DNA of 64,000 bases from Pontederia crassipes (Eukaryota; Streptophyta; Magnoliopsida; Commelinales; Pontederiaceae). This document shows positions 22,847 to 35,130 of this stretch, in pieces. The DNA lies in NCBI GenBank assembly GCA_030549335.1, contig CM060194.1, forward strand, positions 71,584,077 to 71,648,076, read 5' to 3'. The notes beneath the pieces were generated by a model. It made no database searches and had not been told where the DNA came from. It saw nothing but the letters and a program-made list of their open reading frames with translations. The first letter of the stretch is position 1; each line of letters starts with the position of its first letter. Position numbers and translations under genes: made by a program.

Positions 22847-22888
<42 letters not shown>

Positions 22889-22890
<2 letters not shown>

Positions 22891-23769
22891 GAGGGTGTGA
22901 AGCACCCTTTGCTTCACACGGTGTGAGGCAGATCTGTAACCATCCAAATTAAATCAGATGGCTAAGATCATCACACGATTTTTTTGACGTCATCTCGTGA
23001 GACTTTGGCATCACTCTCTCTCCTTCCCTCTGCTCTCTCCCCCTTTCTTCCCGATCTCCCCTTCGGCGAACTTTGGTGAGGCAATGGTGATGACCTTGAC
23101 GACAGCGAGGCAAGGCGAGGCGAAGTGACGGCAAGGCCGATGGCGCCACAACTCGAGAGAGAGGGCGAGCAACCGACGATTGAGGTATCTAGGGTGAAGG
23201 TCGCTGGCGTGGATCGGTGCGATTCTAGATAGAGAGAGGGTGAGCTGCCGACGATCGAGGGATCTAGGGCGAGAGTCGCCGACATTGATTGGCACAATTT
23301 TGGATCGAGAAATAGAGAGAGAGGGTGAGCCGCCAACGATTGAGGGATCTAGTGCAAGAGTCGGCGATGTCGATCGACACGATTCTAGATTGAGCGAGAG
23401 AGGGCGAGTGGTCGGCAATTGAGGGATCTAGGGTGAGGGTCGTCGACGTCGATCAGCGCGATTATGGATCGAGAGAGAGAGAGGGAGGGAGGGAGAGCAA
23501 TTGGCGATCGAGGGTCAATCGCCGTGATGCTGGGTAGAGAGAGTTGCAAACGATGGAAGACGATCGACGATGGAGGGTGGCTGGCGATGGAGGCACGGTC
23601 TGTATAGAGAGAGAGAAACTCTGCATCGCCCGTGAGAGAGAAGGGGTTAGGGAGTTCATCTCGCAAAATAAATATCGTCCGTCAGATCAGATCTGGATGG
23701 CATCCTATTAGATTTGAGCCGTCCGATCTAATCTGAACGATTGAAATACTGCTTCACAAAGCAAATATA
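22889..23769. mobile_element. Long-TIR non-autonomous element with an internal minisatellite
   Basis: Left block TTTGCTTCACACGG through AAATTAAATCAGATGGCTAA is mirrored, imperfectly, by right block GAGCCGTCCGATCTAATC through TGCTTCACAAAGCAAA. Between them lies a 70-80-bp minisatellite (about 23140-23530) built from GATCGAGAGAGAG, GATCTAGGG and GTCGACGTCGATC blocks. No protein is encoded; open frames are products of the repeat. The superfamily is uncertain. Confidence 0.5.
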
Positions 23770-24365
23770 TATATGGTTTTAGGTGTACCTCAAAAGTCTA
23801 TTTTTTCTGTTAGATTCTGTAGTAAAAGTTTATTATTATGAGTACTCAACTCAACAAATTCTGCATTTTCTTTTACTTTCTGTATGAAAATTTGATATCA
23901 CCTAAATCGTGTGTGTATATGTATATTCATGTATGAACAAACCTTTCACAGATACTTCCCACATGATAATACATGTTTTGATATAGTTTCTCCAAATATA
24001 TAGAGCTATCTATTTTTTTCTCCAAATATATAGAGCTATCTATTTTTTTTTCTTTTCTCGATTACATATAAAACTACTTCTTGACGTACGTAAATCCCCT
24101 TCCGATGCATGCATCTGTTAACTTCCTTCATGCGACTTATTCAAATAAACTGAGGGATACATTTTTCCTTTTCTCGCTAATTAAATAATCTTGTTCCTAC
24201 ATAATGTCCAAGATTCCTCCACTTCACAAGATCCAGCAATGCAAAAACTGAACCTGCATGGAACATAGGGATACACGTCATAATCAGAAAGTTATTCATA
24301 TGTTTTACAAAATATATATTGTGCTAAAATTCCATGGTCTATGAATACATATATATATATACCTT
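23770..24365. other. Downstream region of the PIN gene
   Basis: AT-rich. It includes a direct 33-bp tandem duplication with the core TCTCCAAATATATAGAGC (about 23991-24052). This strand orientation makes it the 3' side of the minus-strand PIN gene. No gene recognised. Confidence 0.5.
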
Positions 24366-26320
24366 TCATAAACCTAGTAAAACATAGTAGATAATGGTTA
24401 CAGGAACAGATATAAATATCCCTGCAATTATCCTGCATTCATTCAACATAAGGCAGAGTTTATTAATATATATAATTGATCAATTGATTATAACTATATA
24501 TATATATGCTTTAAATAATAAAAAAATCATACGTACGATGTGCTCATGATTTCCGGATGCACACGGTACTCTTCTGCGTAAACAAAAGAACTTATTGCAA
24601 TCGGAAGAGCAGCCTGCAAATATGAATACATAGAAACCAAGACGTCACAAACTAATTAACTATTCGTAACTTCGATACAGCTCATAATTTATATCATGGT
24701 TTTAATTAGTCACAATAACTAAAGCATGTTTTTGCTAATTAATAACCACGATTCTTTAAATTAAACATAATTCTTTTATGTATCGATAACGCCGTCAATT
24801 AGTAAACATATTTTCAGATATAAAAAAACAGAAAGAATTATATACAGATTAAGTATCATCACAAGGCAAATATTTTCAATGTTCCATTACTTTTTTTTTT
24901 GCTTGTTCCATGAACAAAATTAATTGATTAATTAAGTAACTGATAACTGATTGACCTGCACGATGCCCGTTCGTAAGATGTCGGCATGCAGTCCAACAGA
25001 CACTGACGCCGCCGCCATCGTTGCAGGGCCGACTACGAACTTCATGACCATGGCCAGGATTGCAAGGGAATATCCACATGAAATAAATCGTTTTTGCCGA
25101 GCCATAAAAGTGCCTGCATGCATGCAGTTGCATGGAAATAATATTTTTTTGTTATTCATTCAATAATTTACATCATATCTTAGAAATTAAAGTCATTAAC
25201 TTAATTCTAGCTTGTTAAGTGAAATACAAGCCAACTGATAGTGTTACATGTGTGTGTGTGTGTGTAATGGTACTTAATTAATAACTTACCAATGCTAAAC
25301 ATGGCTAAGCCAATTGCTGATTGCGAGATAACCAACAGCGAGTTATCAATGATATCAGGCAACTTGATATCCAACCTGCATATATAAATGCATTAGTATC
25401 AGTATGTTTTATAACCATGATGCATGCCAGAATTGGTATTGACAGGAATCACATTAAAATGCCAAGGAGATATGATTCTTATGTCCCGACTTAATTATCT
25501 CATCGAAGCTTTAAAGCCCTTGCAAAATAGATGTGACATGTTTATGATGTCTGATCGCTGATGTACATATGAATGCCATCTGACGTGCAACAATATATAT
25601 AATATACCTGAAGGCGATGAAAGACCACACGAGGCCAAGAATGCTCGCATGCGTGCTGGGGTTCTTTAGGATTTTCTTCACCGCCATCACCAGGATCACC
25701 CTCATTAAAATCTTTGGCGCTGCCGCCGCCGGCATCTCTGTGATGCACTCGTCAGCGATATCAACCACCGTTTGATCTCCGTCGCCCTCGGACACCGGAA
25801 CGACCGCCGAGCTTGCACCAGTACTGGCATGCAACTCGAACAGTTTGTTCTTCGCCGCCATGTACTCGAACAGGAAGAGCACGAACACGTACCAGAACCC
25901 GAACTGGAGGACGACGATCTGCACCATCAGGCTCTCGGACATGGGGCCGTACATGCCGCCCAGGATGGGCACGCCCATGACGATGGTGTTCGGCAGCGCG
26001 GCGAGGGAGAAGAGCGTGACGACCCACGCCAGCGAACCCCTGGCGCTGAGCCGCGCCCACGCGACGAGGGCCACGAGGACGACCACCTTGTGGACGGCGT
26101 CCGCGGCGACGAAGCGGAGGTTCATGGCGTAAAGGTCGTTGGCGGCGATCATGCGGAAGATGAGCAAGGGCACGGCGAAGAGCGCGACGAAGTGGTTGAT
26201 CCCCGCGCATTGCTCCGAGCTGAACACGCCGCGCCGGAAGGACGCGTAGCCGAGGCCCATGGCCGCGTAGAGCGGCGCCATCGCCTTGACGACACGGTAG
26301 AGCGTTGTAGCAGAGATCAT
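24366..26320 (-). CDS. PIN5: Short-loop PIN auxin carrier (PIN5-like), five exons
   Basis: Minus-strand exons are 26320-25608, 25375-25290, 25113-24956, 24613-24537 and 24432-24366; all introns are GT-AG and the frame closes at TGA, giving 366 residues, the size of PIN5 and PIN8. The N-terminal membrane block has QCAGINHFVALFAVPLL (about 37-53) and the LPNT helix break (109-112). A loop of only about 50 residues (155-203) replaces the long loop of plasma-membrane PINs. The C-terminal block has KNPSTH (219-224, usual NPNTY), GLAMFSIG, KFVVGPATMAAAS and ends YYVLLGL. Short PINs reside in the endoplasmic reticulum and shift auxin between cytosol and ER lumen. The canonical S-D-G-G before the GMAMFSLG helix and the Q-G after ALP are changed (S-Q-S-A and I-A), as expected more for PIN5 than PIN8. 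Exon 1 is strongly GC-rich, later exons are not. Confidence 0.92.
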
Positions 26321-26462
26321 TCTCGAGGATCACTTCTTTCTCCTTCTCAATATCGATCGATGTGATAAATCAGAACTCCTCCACAGCTTCTTGGGTGCAT
26401 GTATCATATGAATGCACGCAGCAGCTGGGTTTCTGGTCATGTACAATGTTGACACAATGACA

Positions 26463-26470
26463 TATTTATA
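26463..26470 (-). promoter_or_regulatory. Putative TATA box of the PIN gene
   Basis: The minus strand reads TATAAATA, about 145 bp before the start codon, a reasonable distance for a plant TATA box with a ~110-bp leader. It is placed by position and motif only. Confidence 0.5.
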
Positions 26471-26746
26471 GTGGCAACAGGGGATGTGCTCGCATGGCCG
26501 ACATGCAAGGATTGGTATTGCTTCCTTAATGGTTCGTAAGTATAGGAACCATGCACCTCTACTAAATCTAACTAAGTACTACCGTACTTGACTCTCGGAG
26601 CTGTCGTGTTTCTGACCTCGCAAACATTTGATAATAATTTTTATTTTCCGCTGGTCGCAGCATCTTAGTTAAGGAAGTAATATTTAATTTGTTTAGTTCA
26701 TTTCTTATAGACAACGATTTTTTAAAATATTTCTTTGGTTTTTTCC

Positions 26747-26779
<33 letters not shown>

Positions 26780-28217
26780 ACTTAATAAGGAGAATATACC
26801 ATATATTTTAGTTCTTGAAAGAATGATGGAAGGCATGGCTGGAATCGGTGTATCGATGTACAAAATTATGTTGAACAGACGACACGGCCCTGCTCTTGCG
26901 ATTGTTAACTAATAAATCAAATCAAATGTCGTAAATTATATAATGTTGTCTCTCATTGAACGAATTGAAGAATTAGGGTTAGAGTTGCATTTTGTCGTCA
27001 CTGCTGACGAGTGGAGTTTTATGTCAGTGCTTGCATGGGCATGCCGTATGCATCTGTTACGCGATCTCGATTGCCTGTAATATATGTATTCTTTACGCAT
27101 GATTTAATTCACATTAATAATTGCTTGGTAGAAAATGCATGTATGGGGTATAATCCTTTGACATATATAGGCATTTGACCTCTCTCTCTAGAAGATAGAG
27201 TGATGGATAACGGCATGTATGGAGCTGATCCAGTGATACATGTGTCGGTCAACTAATAAAGTAATAATTGACACAAAGAATAATGGGTTTCTCGCCTTTT
27301 TTTCTGACTTAAAACCTGACACAGGATACGTGTTAAAAAATATTGTATTCCAACCTTTGACCATCAGAGTTAATATTTTCTTGTTAAATTCGGACGCTAA
27401 AAAAGAATATTGACGTTAGAAGGGACAATAACTTAATTTTTTTTGTTTTTCAGCGATTGATAGTTGATCTAGAAATTTTATAGTGAGATCTTCCCAATTC
27501 GAAATCCAATTTACTAAACAGTCTAGAAGAAAAGTTAACCCTAACTATGAATTTAAGTTGGCACGAATTGACAATTTAATATTTATTATGGATATAAATG
27601 GCTAAATTATGAAATAATGAATATGACATATAAATTTAGTATATATTTATTAAACTCCGTGGATTCATCTCGATACGTCATTAGACAAAGCTCATGAGTG
27701 ATGGGCGTATTCAAAGGCTTACAAGGCAGATCGACAAACAGACTCGGTTCAATTTAAAAAAAAAAGAATATTATTTAGGGGAGAGGGGGGGGGGGGGGGG
27801 GGGGATCTTTTTTTTTCTTACTTTTTTTATATTTATTTAATATAAAAGAATATTATTTAATATTTATTTTAAATCATAAAATAAAGTTCTAAACAATTTA
27901 ATGCTATTTCTATACTTAAAATATTTTTTAATTTTTAATTATTTTTAAAATCAAATATAAGCTTAAGTTTAAATAAAAAAATTAAAAAAAAAATCACGTC
28001 AATAGGATCAGGTCGGGTCAACTCGAGTTGGAAAATTTCAATCCGTACCCGATCTGACCACTGATCCGACCCAACCCGACCCAAACTAGTTCGGATCCGG
28101 TCGAGTCATTGGGTTCACCGGTCGACCCGACCTTCTAAACACCACTACCATTGAGGTCAGCTTTTGTATATGCACATTTAAGAACATACATATTGATATT
28201 TTCATATATATAATTCT
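26471..28217. other. Upstream region of PIN and intergenic DNA
   Basis: Contains (AT)n-(AG)n near 26746-26780, a 20-bp G run at 27785-27804, and a GGTCGGGTCAACTCGAG-type GC-rich patch at 28000-28140 that resembles one end of a hAT element, but I could not pair it. No gene seen. Confidence 0.4.
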
Positions 28218-29415
28218 TGAGTACTACATTGTGATTCAACAATGTAAATTACCTTTTTAAAAATATTGTTACTTATTAAATTATCAGCAATGTACATTAT
28301 CTTATTTAATATGCATAAGCAATCTATCTCATAATTCATATTAATTATATATAAGAAAATAAAAGTTATGAATTAATATACATAGGGGTGAAAATTGTTT
28401 GGGTCAAGTCAATTTTTCAATAAAAAAATCATCCGTTATTTTTTGGGTCATTTTTTAAATCACAAAAATCACCTTAAAATCATTTAGCAAAAATAAAAAC
28501 CACCCTCCTTTGGGTCTATTTTTTCGAGTAATTTTTTCCTACCCCTATTTCAATAAATAATATTTTCAAAAAATATATAATAAATTAAAATTAATATTAA
28601 GTTATTTAATTTTATAACTAAATATAGGATATAGTGTTAGAACTATTAAATTAGAGTTTCATAATGTGATAGGAATATATTAAGCTATATAAAAAATTAT
28701 TACACTAGTAATAAAATAATTGATTACATCTAAATTAATTATATAATCAAAATTAATAAATAAAAGCGGGCACCACGGGCCCTACAATTTTTTCGGATGG
28801 GCCCTAGTTTAAGTGGGTCGATTTTGCTCTATTTAAAAATGCTCTAAATCGTATTTGGTCACCCAATTTTAAGTTTTTTTGGATCGGGTAGCTTTTTCGG
28901 TTCGGTCGGATTTTTTTTACACCCCTAAATATATAGTTTTTACTAATATAAAAAAATAATTGTGTTTATATATAATTTTTTTAACATCGTAAACTTAAAT
29001 CACAAATGCATATTCTCACCCATAAAACAAAAATTTATTAAATAATTAATATTTTTTTAAATATGATAATAATATATTCATAATAATTAACTAAAATTTA
29101 CTTGATTAAATTTATAATTTACTTAATTATTTTTGTTATTTATTTAATGAAATTTATAATCTATTTAAATAAAACTATAGATGACATGCTGAAAGTGAAA
29201 TTAAAAAAATTGTAATTCAGGTGGTAAATTTAAATTGTCTATCCTCTTATAGGCAATCTACGTTGTCACTTTATAGATAATGTAAATTGTTTCAACAATT
29301 TAAATTACTCATTACCTGGCATAGGTGACGGATGAACATGACAATTTGGTGGGTCTAGATAATTTAACACAGCATTATTTGGTAATCTATAAAGATTACA
29401 TATAGGGGGCGTTTA
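28218..29415. mobile_element. AT-rich MITE, copy A2, carrying a nested hAT-like MITE
   Basis: It shares the ACAATGTAAATTACC, CAGGTGGTAAATTTAAATTG and TTACCTGGCATAGGTGA blocks of copy A1. The end TATATAGGGGGCGTTTA is cut by the LTR retrotransposon that follows. It has no coding capacity. Confidence 0.65.
28383..28927. mobile_element. hAT-like MITE nested in copy A2
   Basis: Ends TAGGGGTGAAAA and TTTACACCCCTA are inverted repeats. AATATACA before and AATATATA after form an 8-bp duplication with one difference. Copy A1 at 4.9-5.5 kb shows AATATACA running straight on, which confirms the insertion point. Confidence 0.8.
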
Positions 29416-29958
29416 TGTCCCGGGGGCTTCTCCCCGAGGCACGTCGAGTTATCTTACCATGTTTTTTTTCTTTTCAACTCACTTTTGTACTTAGTTTATT
29501 TTCTAATTGTGATGGTGCCAGTTTTGTAATTTGCACTCCAGAAAAGTGCACCCCCGGAGATGGTCCTCCACATCACACGTCGCAATTCTACCACCCGAAA
29601 CGGTGGTATAATAGGGAAGACCCGCTAGTCCTCCCCCGAAGCGTTGTAATTATTCCTATTTACTCAACAAAAATTTCAAGCTTCCCTAAATCTAGCATCG
29701 TGCCTCAAGCGTGGGGTGGCAATCCACAAAAGAGCGTCCCAAAGCGTCCCAAGCGATCGAGCGTTACGCCGAGGTGCCCGTTTGTTCACAAACGTCTCCA
29801 CCGAAGAAGCGTCCGCTCGGGACTGTGCGTCCCAAAAGTTGTGGCATACAAAAAGTGGCATAAGCAAGCTTTCGCAAAGCGCTCAAAAGAGCTTGCCTAG
29901 ACGTTGGGCACGTCTAGGCGCCGCACGGGTCGGTCGAGCGAAAAATGACCCCGTGACA
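29416..29958 (+). repeat. 5' LTR of the chromovirus
   Basis: 543 bp, TG...CA ends. It matches the 3' LTR over its whole length with about two dozen substitutions and one single-base indel. Confidence 0.93.
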
Positions 29959-29961
29959 AGT

Positions 29962-29973
29962 TGGTATCAGAGC
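29962..29973 (+). promoter_or_regulatory. Primer-binding site, initiator Met-tRNA
   Basis: TGGTATCAGAGC, complementary to the 3' end of plant initiator tRNA-Met, starts three bases after the 5' LTR. Confidence 0.92.
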
Positions 29974-30019
29974 AGCGTTTCTGGGACCGCTCAAGTTGGC
30001 GTTCAGCGATCAAGGTGAA

Positions 30020-33000
30020 ATGACGTCGAACTCGGAGATGACGAATGAACCCGTTACATCGGAGAAGGGCCGCCAGGATCGAGGGCGTGCCCGCTCGAAG
30101 GACACCATGTCCGCCTTCGAGCAACGCCTCGGCCAATTCCAATTGGACGTGGGTGAGATGCAAGACCAACTCGCAATGCACGAGCGGGAGTTGGAGAAGA
30201 CCGTGGATCTTGCCATGGTGTGGGAAGAGATGGCGCCGTTGTATACGCGTCTCGAGTCCATGGAAGCGACAATCATGGACATGCGGGAGACCTTGGACAA
30301 TGGTCTCTTAAACTTGCGGTTCAAAATGGAGAAAGAGTTCCAGACCTTCCGGGAGGAGCTCAAGCGACGCTATGGAGACGGGCGGCGCCCCGAGGCGCCC
30401 GCCCCGCATGAGGCAAGAATTGATGTGCCAAAGCCGAGGCCCTACAAAGGCGAGCGGTCGGCAAGGGAGATCGACGACTTCCTGTGGAACGTCCGAAGGT
30501 ACATGGAGGCCTTGGACGTGACGTCCGAAGTGAGGATGGTGAAAACCACATCCTTCTACTTGCAAGATGCGGCGAGTCTATGGTGGCGGTGCCATTGCGA
30601 CGACGTGGAGCGTGGCATTGTGGATCCCATTGAGAGGTGGGACGACTTCAAGAGGCAGCTTACCAACTACTTCTGCCCTGCCAAGTCGGGACTGGAGGCC
30701 AAGATTGCGTTGTTCAACATTTGCCAGAAGGGCACGTTGAAGGAGTACGTGAAAGAGTTCGCCGAGCTCCGCCTATAGAATTTTCAAGTGGACGAAGACA
30801 CGTTGTTGGCGGTCTTCGTGAAGGGTTTGAAGCCATGGGCTAGGACGGAGTTGGAGCGACGAGATTGCCCCAACCTCCGCTCGCTAGTCGCCGCTGCTGA
30901 ATCGCTCGTGGAGTACGCCAAAGCGAGCACTCCACCACCAAAGTCCTCGGGCAAAGACAATGCTGGGGGAGAGAAGTCTAAGTCACAAGGAGGCAAGCCG
31001 CATTATCAGGACAAAGGCAAGGGACACCAAGACGGGAAGTCCAACAATGGAATATTCAAAAGGGATGGAAAGCCGCCAAAGCCTTGCTACATTTGCAAGG
31101 GTCCACATTGGACGAGCGATTGTCCGCAAAAGGCGACAGTCAACGCAATGTATTGTCCCGACGAGAAGGAAAAAGAGAAGGAGGAGGTGTGTCTCAGCTC
31201 GATGCACGTCCTCAGCGCCATCAACGCCCCGAAGGGTCCTTCATTGGCTGCGCGACTTTATGCGGATATCGAGTTGAACGGGCAAGTCTTCAATGCCCTC
31301 ATTGACACGGGAGCATCGAAGTTGTTCGTGTCAGAAGTGGCCGCCAAGAAGCTAAAACTGCCACTCCAGAAGACTAACGCCACGTTCAAGACGGTGAACG
31401 CGAAGTCTATCTCGACCACAGAAATTTCTCCTAGAGTGAAGGTTCACATCGACAAGTGGTCGGGAAGCTTCGACGTGACGGTGGCACCAGTGGATGACTA
31501 CGAAGTAGTGGCGGGCATCTCTTTTCTGCGACACATTGCTGCATGTGTCATTCCGCTCACCAATTCGATGGTCATCTTCAATCCAAAGAGACCTTACAAC
31601 GTCCCTGTGAGGTCAGGCGGAGACCTCAAACAGAAGACCCTCTCCGCCATGCAAGTGGCGAAGGGGTTGCGCAAACAGGAGCACACCTTCCTGGTGACCG
31701 CCATCTTGGAAGATCCGGGGCCCTCCACTCCAACACCTCCCAAAGTCCTTGAAACCCTTGAGGATTTTGTGGACGTCATGCCCTCGGAACTCCCAAAGCG
31801 GTTACCTCCGAAGCGTGAAGTGGACCATGTCATCGACTTGGTCCCAGGATCTAAAGCCCCACATGGAGTCCCCTATCGGCTCGCCCCTCCGGAACTCGCA
31901 GAACTCCGTAAGCAACTCACCGAACTATTGGATGCAGGATATGTTCGGCCTTCAAAATCTCCATATGGCGCCCCGGTTCTCTTCCAGAAGAAGCATGACG
32001 GTTCCCTCCGGATGTGCATCGACTACCGGGCGCTCAACAAGCTTACGGTGAAGAATAAGTACCCCATCCCCTTGGTGGCAGATTTGTTCGACCAATTTGG
32101 CGGTGCAAGATGGTTTACCAAGTTGGACCTTCGTTCGGGTTATTGGCAAGTCCGAATCACGGAGGAGGATGTGCAGAAGACGACGTGCGTCATAAGATAC
32201 GGCTCCTACAAGTTTCTCGTGATGTCGTTCGGCCTCACCAACGCCCCGACGACCTTCTGTACTCTCATGAATAAGGTATTGCAGCCATTCCTTGACAGGT
32301 TCGTGGTTGTGTACCTCGACGACATCATGATCTACAACCGCACCTTGGATGAGCATATCGAGCACATTCGGCAAGTGTTCGAGGTGTTGCGGCAGAACGA
32401 ACTCTACGTCAAGCGGGAGAAGTGTGCCTTCGCTCAATCGGAAGTACACTTCTTGGGACATGTCGTCGGAAGTGGGAAGTTGAAGATGGATGGCGCGAAG
32501 ATTTGGGCCATCGTGGAGTGGGAACCGCCCAAGCGGGTTCCCGACATGCGTTCGTTCCTTGGCCTAACGAACTACTATAGGCAGTTCGTCAAGGGGTATT
32601 CACATGTGATGACCCCTTTGACGAATCTCCTCCGGAAGAATGTGAAGTGGGAGTGGACGCCGACATCCCAGGAAGCGTTCGACACCCTCAAGAGGGCCAT
32701 GACGGAGGAACCGGTGCTCGTCCTGCCAGACTATACCAAGTCCTACGAGGTACAGACAGATGCTTCTGACTATGCCATTAGAGGAGTTCTTATGCAGGAG
32801 GGACATCCCGTGGCGTTCGAGAGTCGCAAACTCAACGACACGGAGCGGCGCTACGCTGTTCAGGAGAAGGAGATGACCGCGGTGATTCACTGCATAGAAC
32901 ATGGCGACAATACCTTCTCGGGTCGCGATTTCACATCAAGACGGACAACGTCGCGACAAGTTACTTCGAGACACAGAAGAAGCTCTCGTCGAAGCAAGTA

Positions 33001-34577
33001 AGATGGCAAGATTTCATGGCGGAATTCAACTATCTCCTGGAGTACAAACCTGACAAGACGAATGTCGTTGCCGACGCCCTCAGCCGACGTGCGGAATTGG
33101 CGGCCATGAGCTCCTCTCAGGCCGACCTCATCGAGAGGATTAAGAAGGGATTGGAGTCGGATCACACGGCAAAGAACTTGTTCGAGCAGGCGAAGGAGGG
33201 CAAGACACGCCGCTTTTGGGTGGAAGATGGGCTGATCTTCACCAAGGAACGTCACATATACGTTCCACTCTTCGACAACTTGCGACGCACTATCATGCAA
33301 GAGTGCCATGGCTCCAAGTGGGCGGGACATCCGGGCATCTGCCGCACTTTGGCACTCATCAAAGACAACTACTTCTGGCCAAGGATGGAGGACGACATTG
33401 AAGCCTTCGTGAAGACATGCCTTGTTTGCCAGCAAGACAAGAATCTCAATCAAGCGCCCGGTGGACTTCTGGAACCCCTGCCTATCCCAGAGCGTCCATA
33501 GAAGGATGTCTCCATGGACTTCATCACGGGCCTGCCCAAGTCTGAAGGGGCAGGTACCATCATGGTGGTCATCGATCGGTTCTCCAAGTATGCCATCTTC
33601 GCCGCCGGCTCCGCAAGTTGTCCTGCTACTAAAGCTGCGGAGTTATTCATGAAGCATGTAGTGAAGTATTGGGGCCTACCACAAAGCATCGTCAGCGATC
33701 GGGATGGGCAATTCGTTGGCAACTTCTGAAAGGAATTGTTCAAGATGATAGGCTCCAACCTGCATTTCTCGACATCACTTCATCCTCAAACCCACGACCA
33801 AACTGAGAGGGTGAATTGTATTCTGGAGATCTACTTGCGGCACTATGTGAATGCCCATCAGAAGGACTGGGCGAAGCTACTCGACATCGCGCAATTCTCC
33901 TACAACCTGCAACGAAGCGAGTCGACCAATCGGAGCCCCTTCGAGATAGTGACGGGGCAGCAACCTCTGAGGCCCCAGGCCGTCGCCACTTCTTACGGTG
34001 GCAAAGTCCCCGCCACTCACCGCATGACGAGGGAATGGCATGAGCAGAACGACATGGCGAGAGCATGTTTGCACAAGGCATCGAAGCGCATGAAGAAGTG
34101 GGCGGACACCGCCCGACGGGACGTCAACTTTGAAGTCGGAGACTTGGTCCTGGTGAAGCTGGTCCAACATCTTCGGCTAAGTGGGAAGAATCTGCACAAG
34201 GGCCTCATTAGGCGTTACGAAAGCCCCTTCAAGATCCTGAAGAAGGTAGGCAAGGTGGCCTACAAGTTGGAGCTCCAGCCTCAGATGCAACAACACCCCG
34301 TCTTCCATGTCAGTCTGCTCAAGCCTTTCGTTGAAGACACTGAAGATCCCGGGCGTGGGGTTTCAGACCGCGCCTCGCCGCCCATCCGTCAGCAGTTTAC
34401 TGATCAAGTTGAAGAAGTACTCGCCGTTCGCACGAAGAATTGGAAGAAAGAGTATCTTGTTCGATGGACGGAAGACCGGACGCCGACACAAGTTGGGAGA
34501 CAGCCGAAGACTTGTGGCAGTTCAAGCAGAAGATTGAAGAATTCCAAGCCGCAGCTCCAGGGACGTCGCTGACTTGA
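30020..34577 (+). pseudogene. Gag-pol polyprotein gene, broken by stops and frameshifts
   Basis: The first in-frame ATG is at 30020. Gag runs to a CCHC knuckle (CYICKGPHWTSDC, about 31085-31123). Protease has its DTG at 31304-31312, reverse transcriptase its YLDD at 32312-32323, RNase H follows, then integrase with an HHCC finger and the MDFITGLP and SDRDGQF acidic-residue motifs, and a C-terminal chromodomain-like stretch (YLVRW). Lesions seen: an in-frame TAG at 30776, a -1 frameshift near 32901, a TAG at 33499, a TGA at 33727, and a further frameshift near 34475. The two later stops fall where Trp codons are usual, consistent with G-to-A change. The copy cannot make a full polyprotein. Confidence 0.92.
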
Positions 34578-34588
34578 GTGGGGGAGAA

Positions 34589-35130
34589 TGTCCCGGGGGC
34601 TTCTCCCCGGGGCACGTCGAGTTCTCTTATCATGTTTTTTTCTTTTCAACTCATTTTTGTACTTAGTTTATTTTCTAAGTGTGATGGTGACAGTTTTGTA
34701 ATTTGCACTCCAGAAAAGTGCACCCCCGGAGATGGTCCTCCACATCACACGTCGCAATTCTACCACTCGAAACGGTGGTATAGTAGGGGAGACCCGCTAG
34801 TCCTCCCTCGAAGCGTTGTAATCATTCCTATTTACTCAACAAAGATTTCAAGCTTCCCTAAATCTAGCATCGTGCCTCAAGCGTGGGGTGGCAACCCACA
34901 AAAGAGGGTCCCAAAGCGTCACAAGCGATCGAGAGTTACGCCGAGGTGCCCGTTTGTTCACAAACGCCTCCACCGAAGAAGCGTCCGCTCGGGACCGTGC
35001 GTCCCAAAAGTTGTGGCATACAAAAAGTGGCATAAGCAAGCTTTCGCAAAGAGCTCAAAAGAGCTTGCCTAGACGTTGGACACGTCTAGGCGCCACACGG
35101 GTCGGTCGAGCAAAAAACGACCCCGTGACA
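34589..35130 (+). repeat. 3' LTR of the chromovirus
   Basis: Begins TGTCCCGGGGG directly after the polypurine tract (34579-34588) and ends CCGTGACA. About 542 bp. Confidence 0.93.

Larger units (their letters stand above)
29416..35130 (+). mobile_element. Full-length Ty3-type chromovirus LTR retrotransposon (degenerate)
   Basis: Two LTRs (29416-29958 and 34589-35130) begin TGTCCCGGGGG and end CCGTGACA. They differ at roughly 24 positions by eye (about 4-5%). A primer-binding site for initiator Met-tRNA (TGGTATCAGAGC) follows the 5' LTR, and a polypurine tract (TGGGGGAGAA) precedes the 3' LTR. TTTA flanks both sides as target-site duplication. Gag, protease, reverse transcriptase, RNase H and integrase are in that order, as in Ty3 elements. 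It sits exactly at the junction of two MITE units. Confidence 0.95.

Noticed and set aside
23011..23666. Overlapping Ser/Pro/Arg-rich frames on the minus strand
   Set aside because: They come from the 70-80-bp minisatellite inside the long-TIR element; several frames are open at once with the same repeated peptides.
25772..26365. 197-codon plus-strand frame over PIN exon 1
   Set aside because: It is the antisense shadow of the GC-rich PIN exon, and the minus-strand gene is fully supported by five exons.
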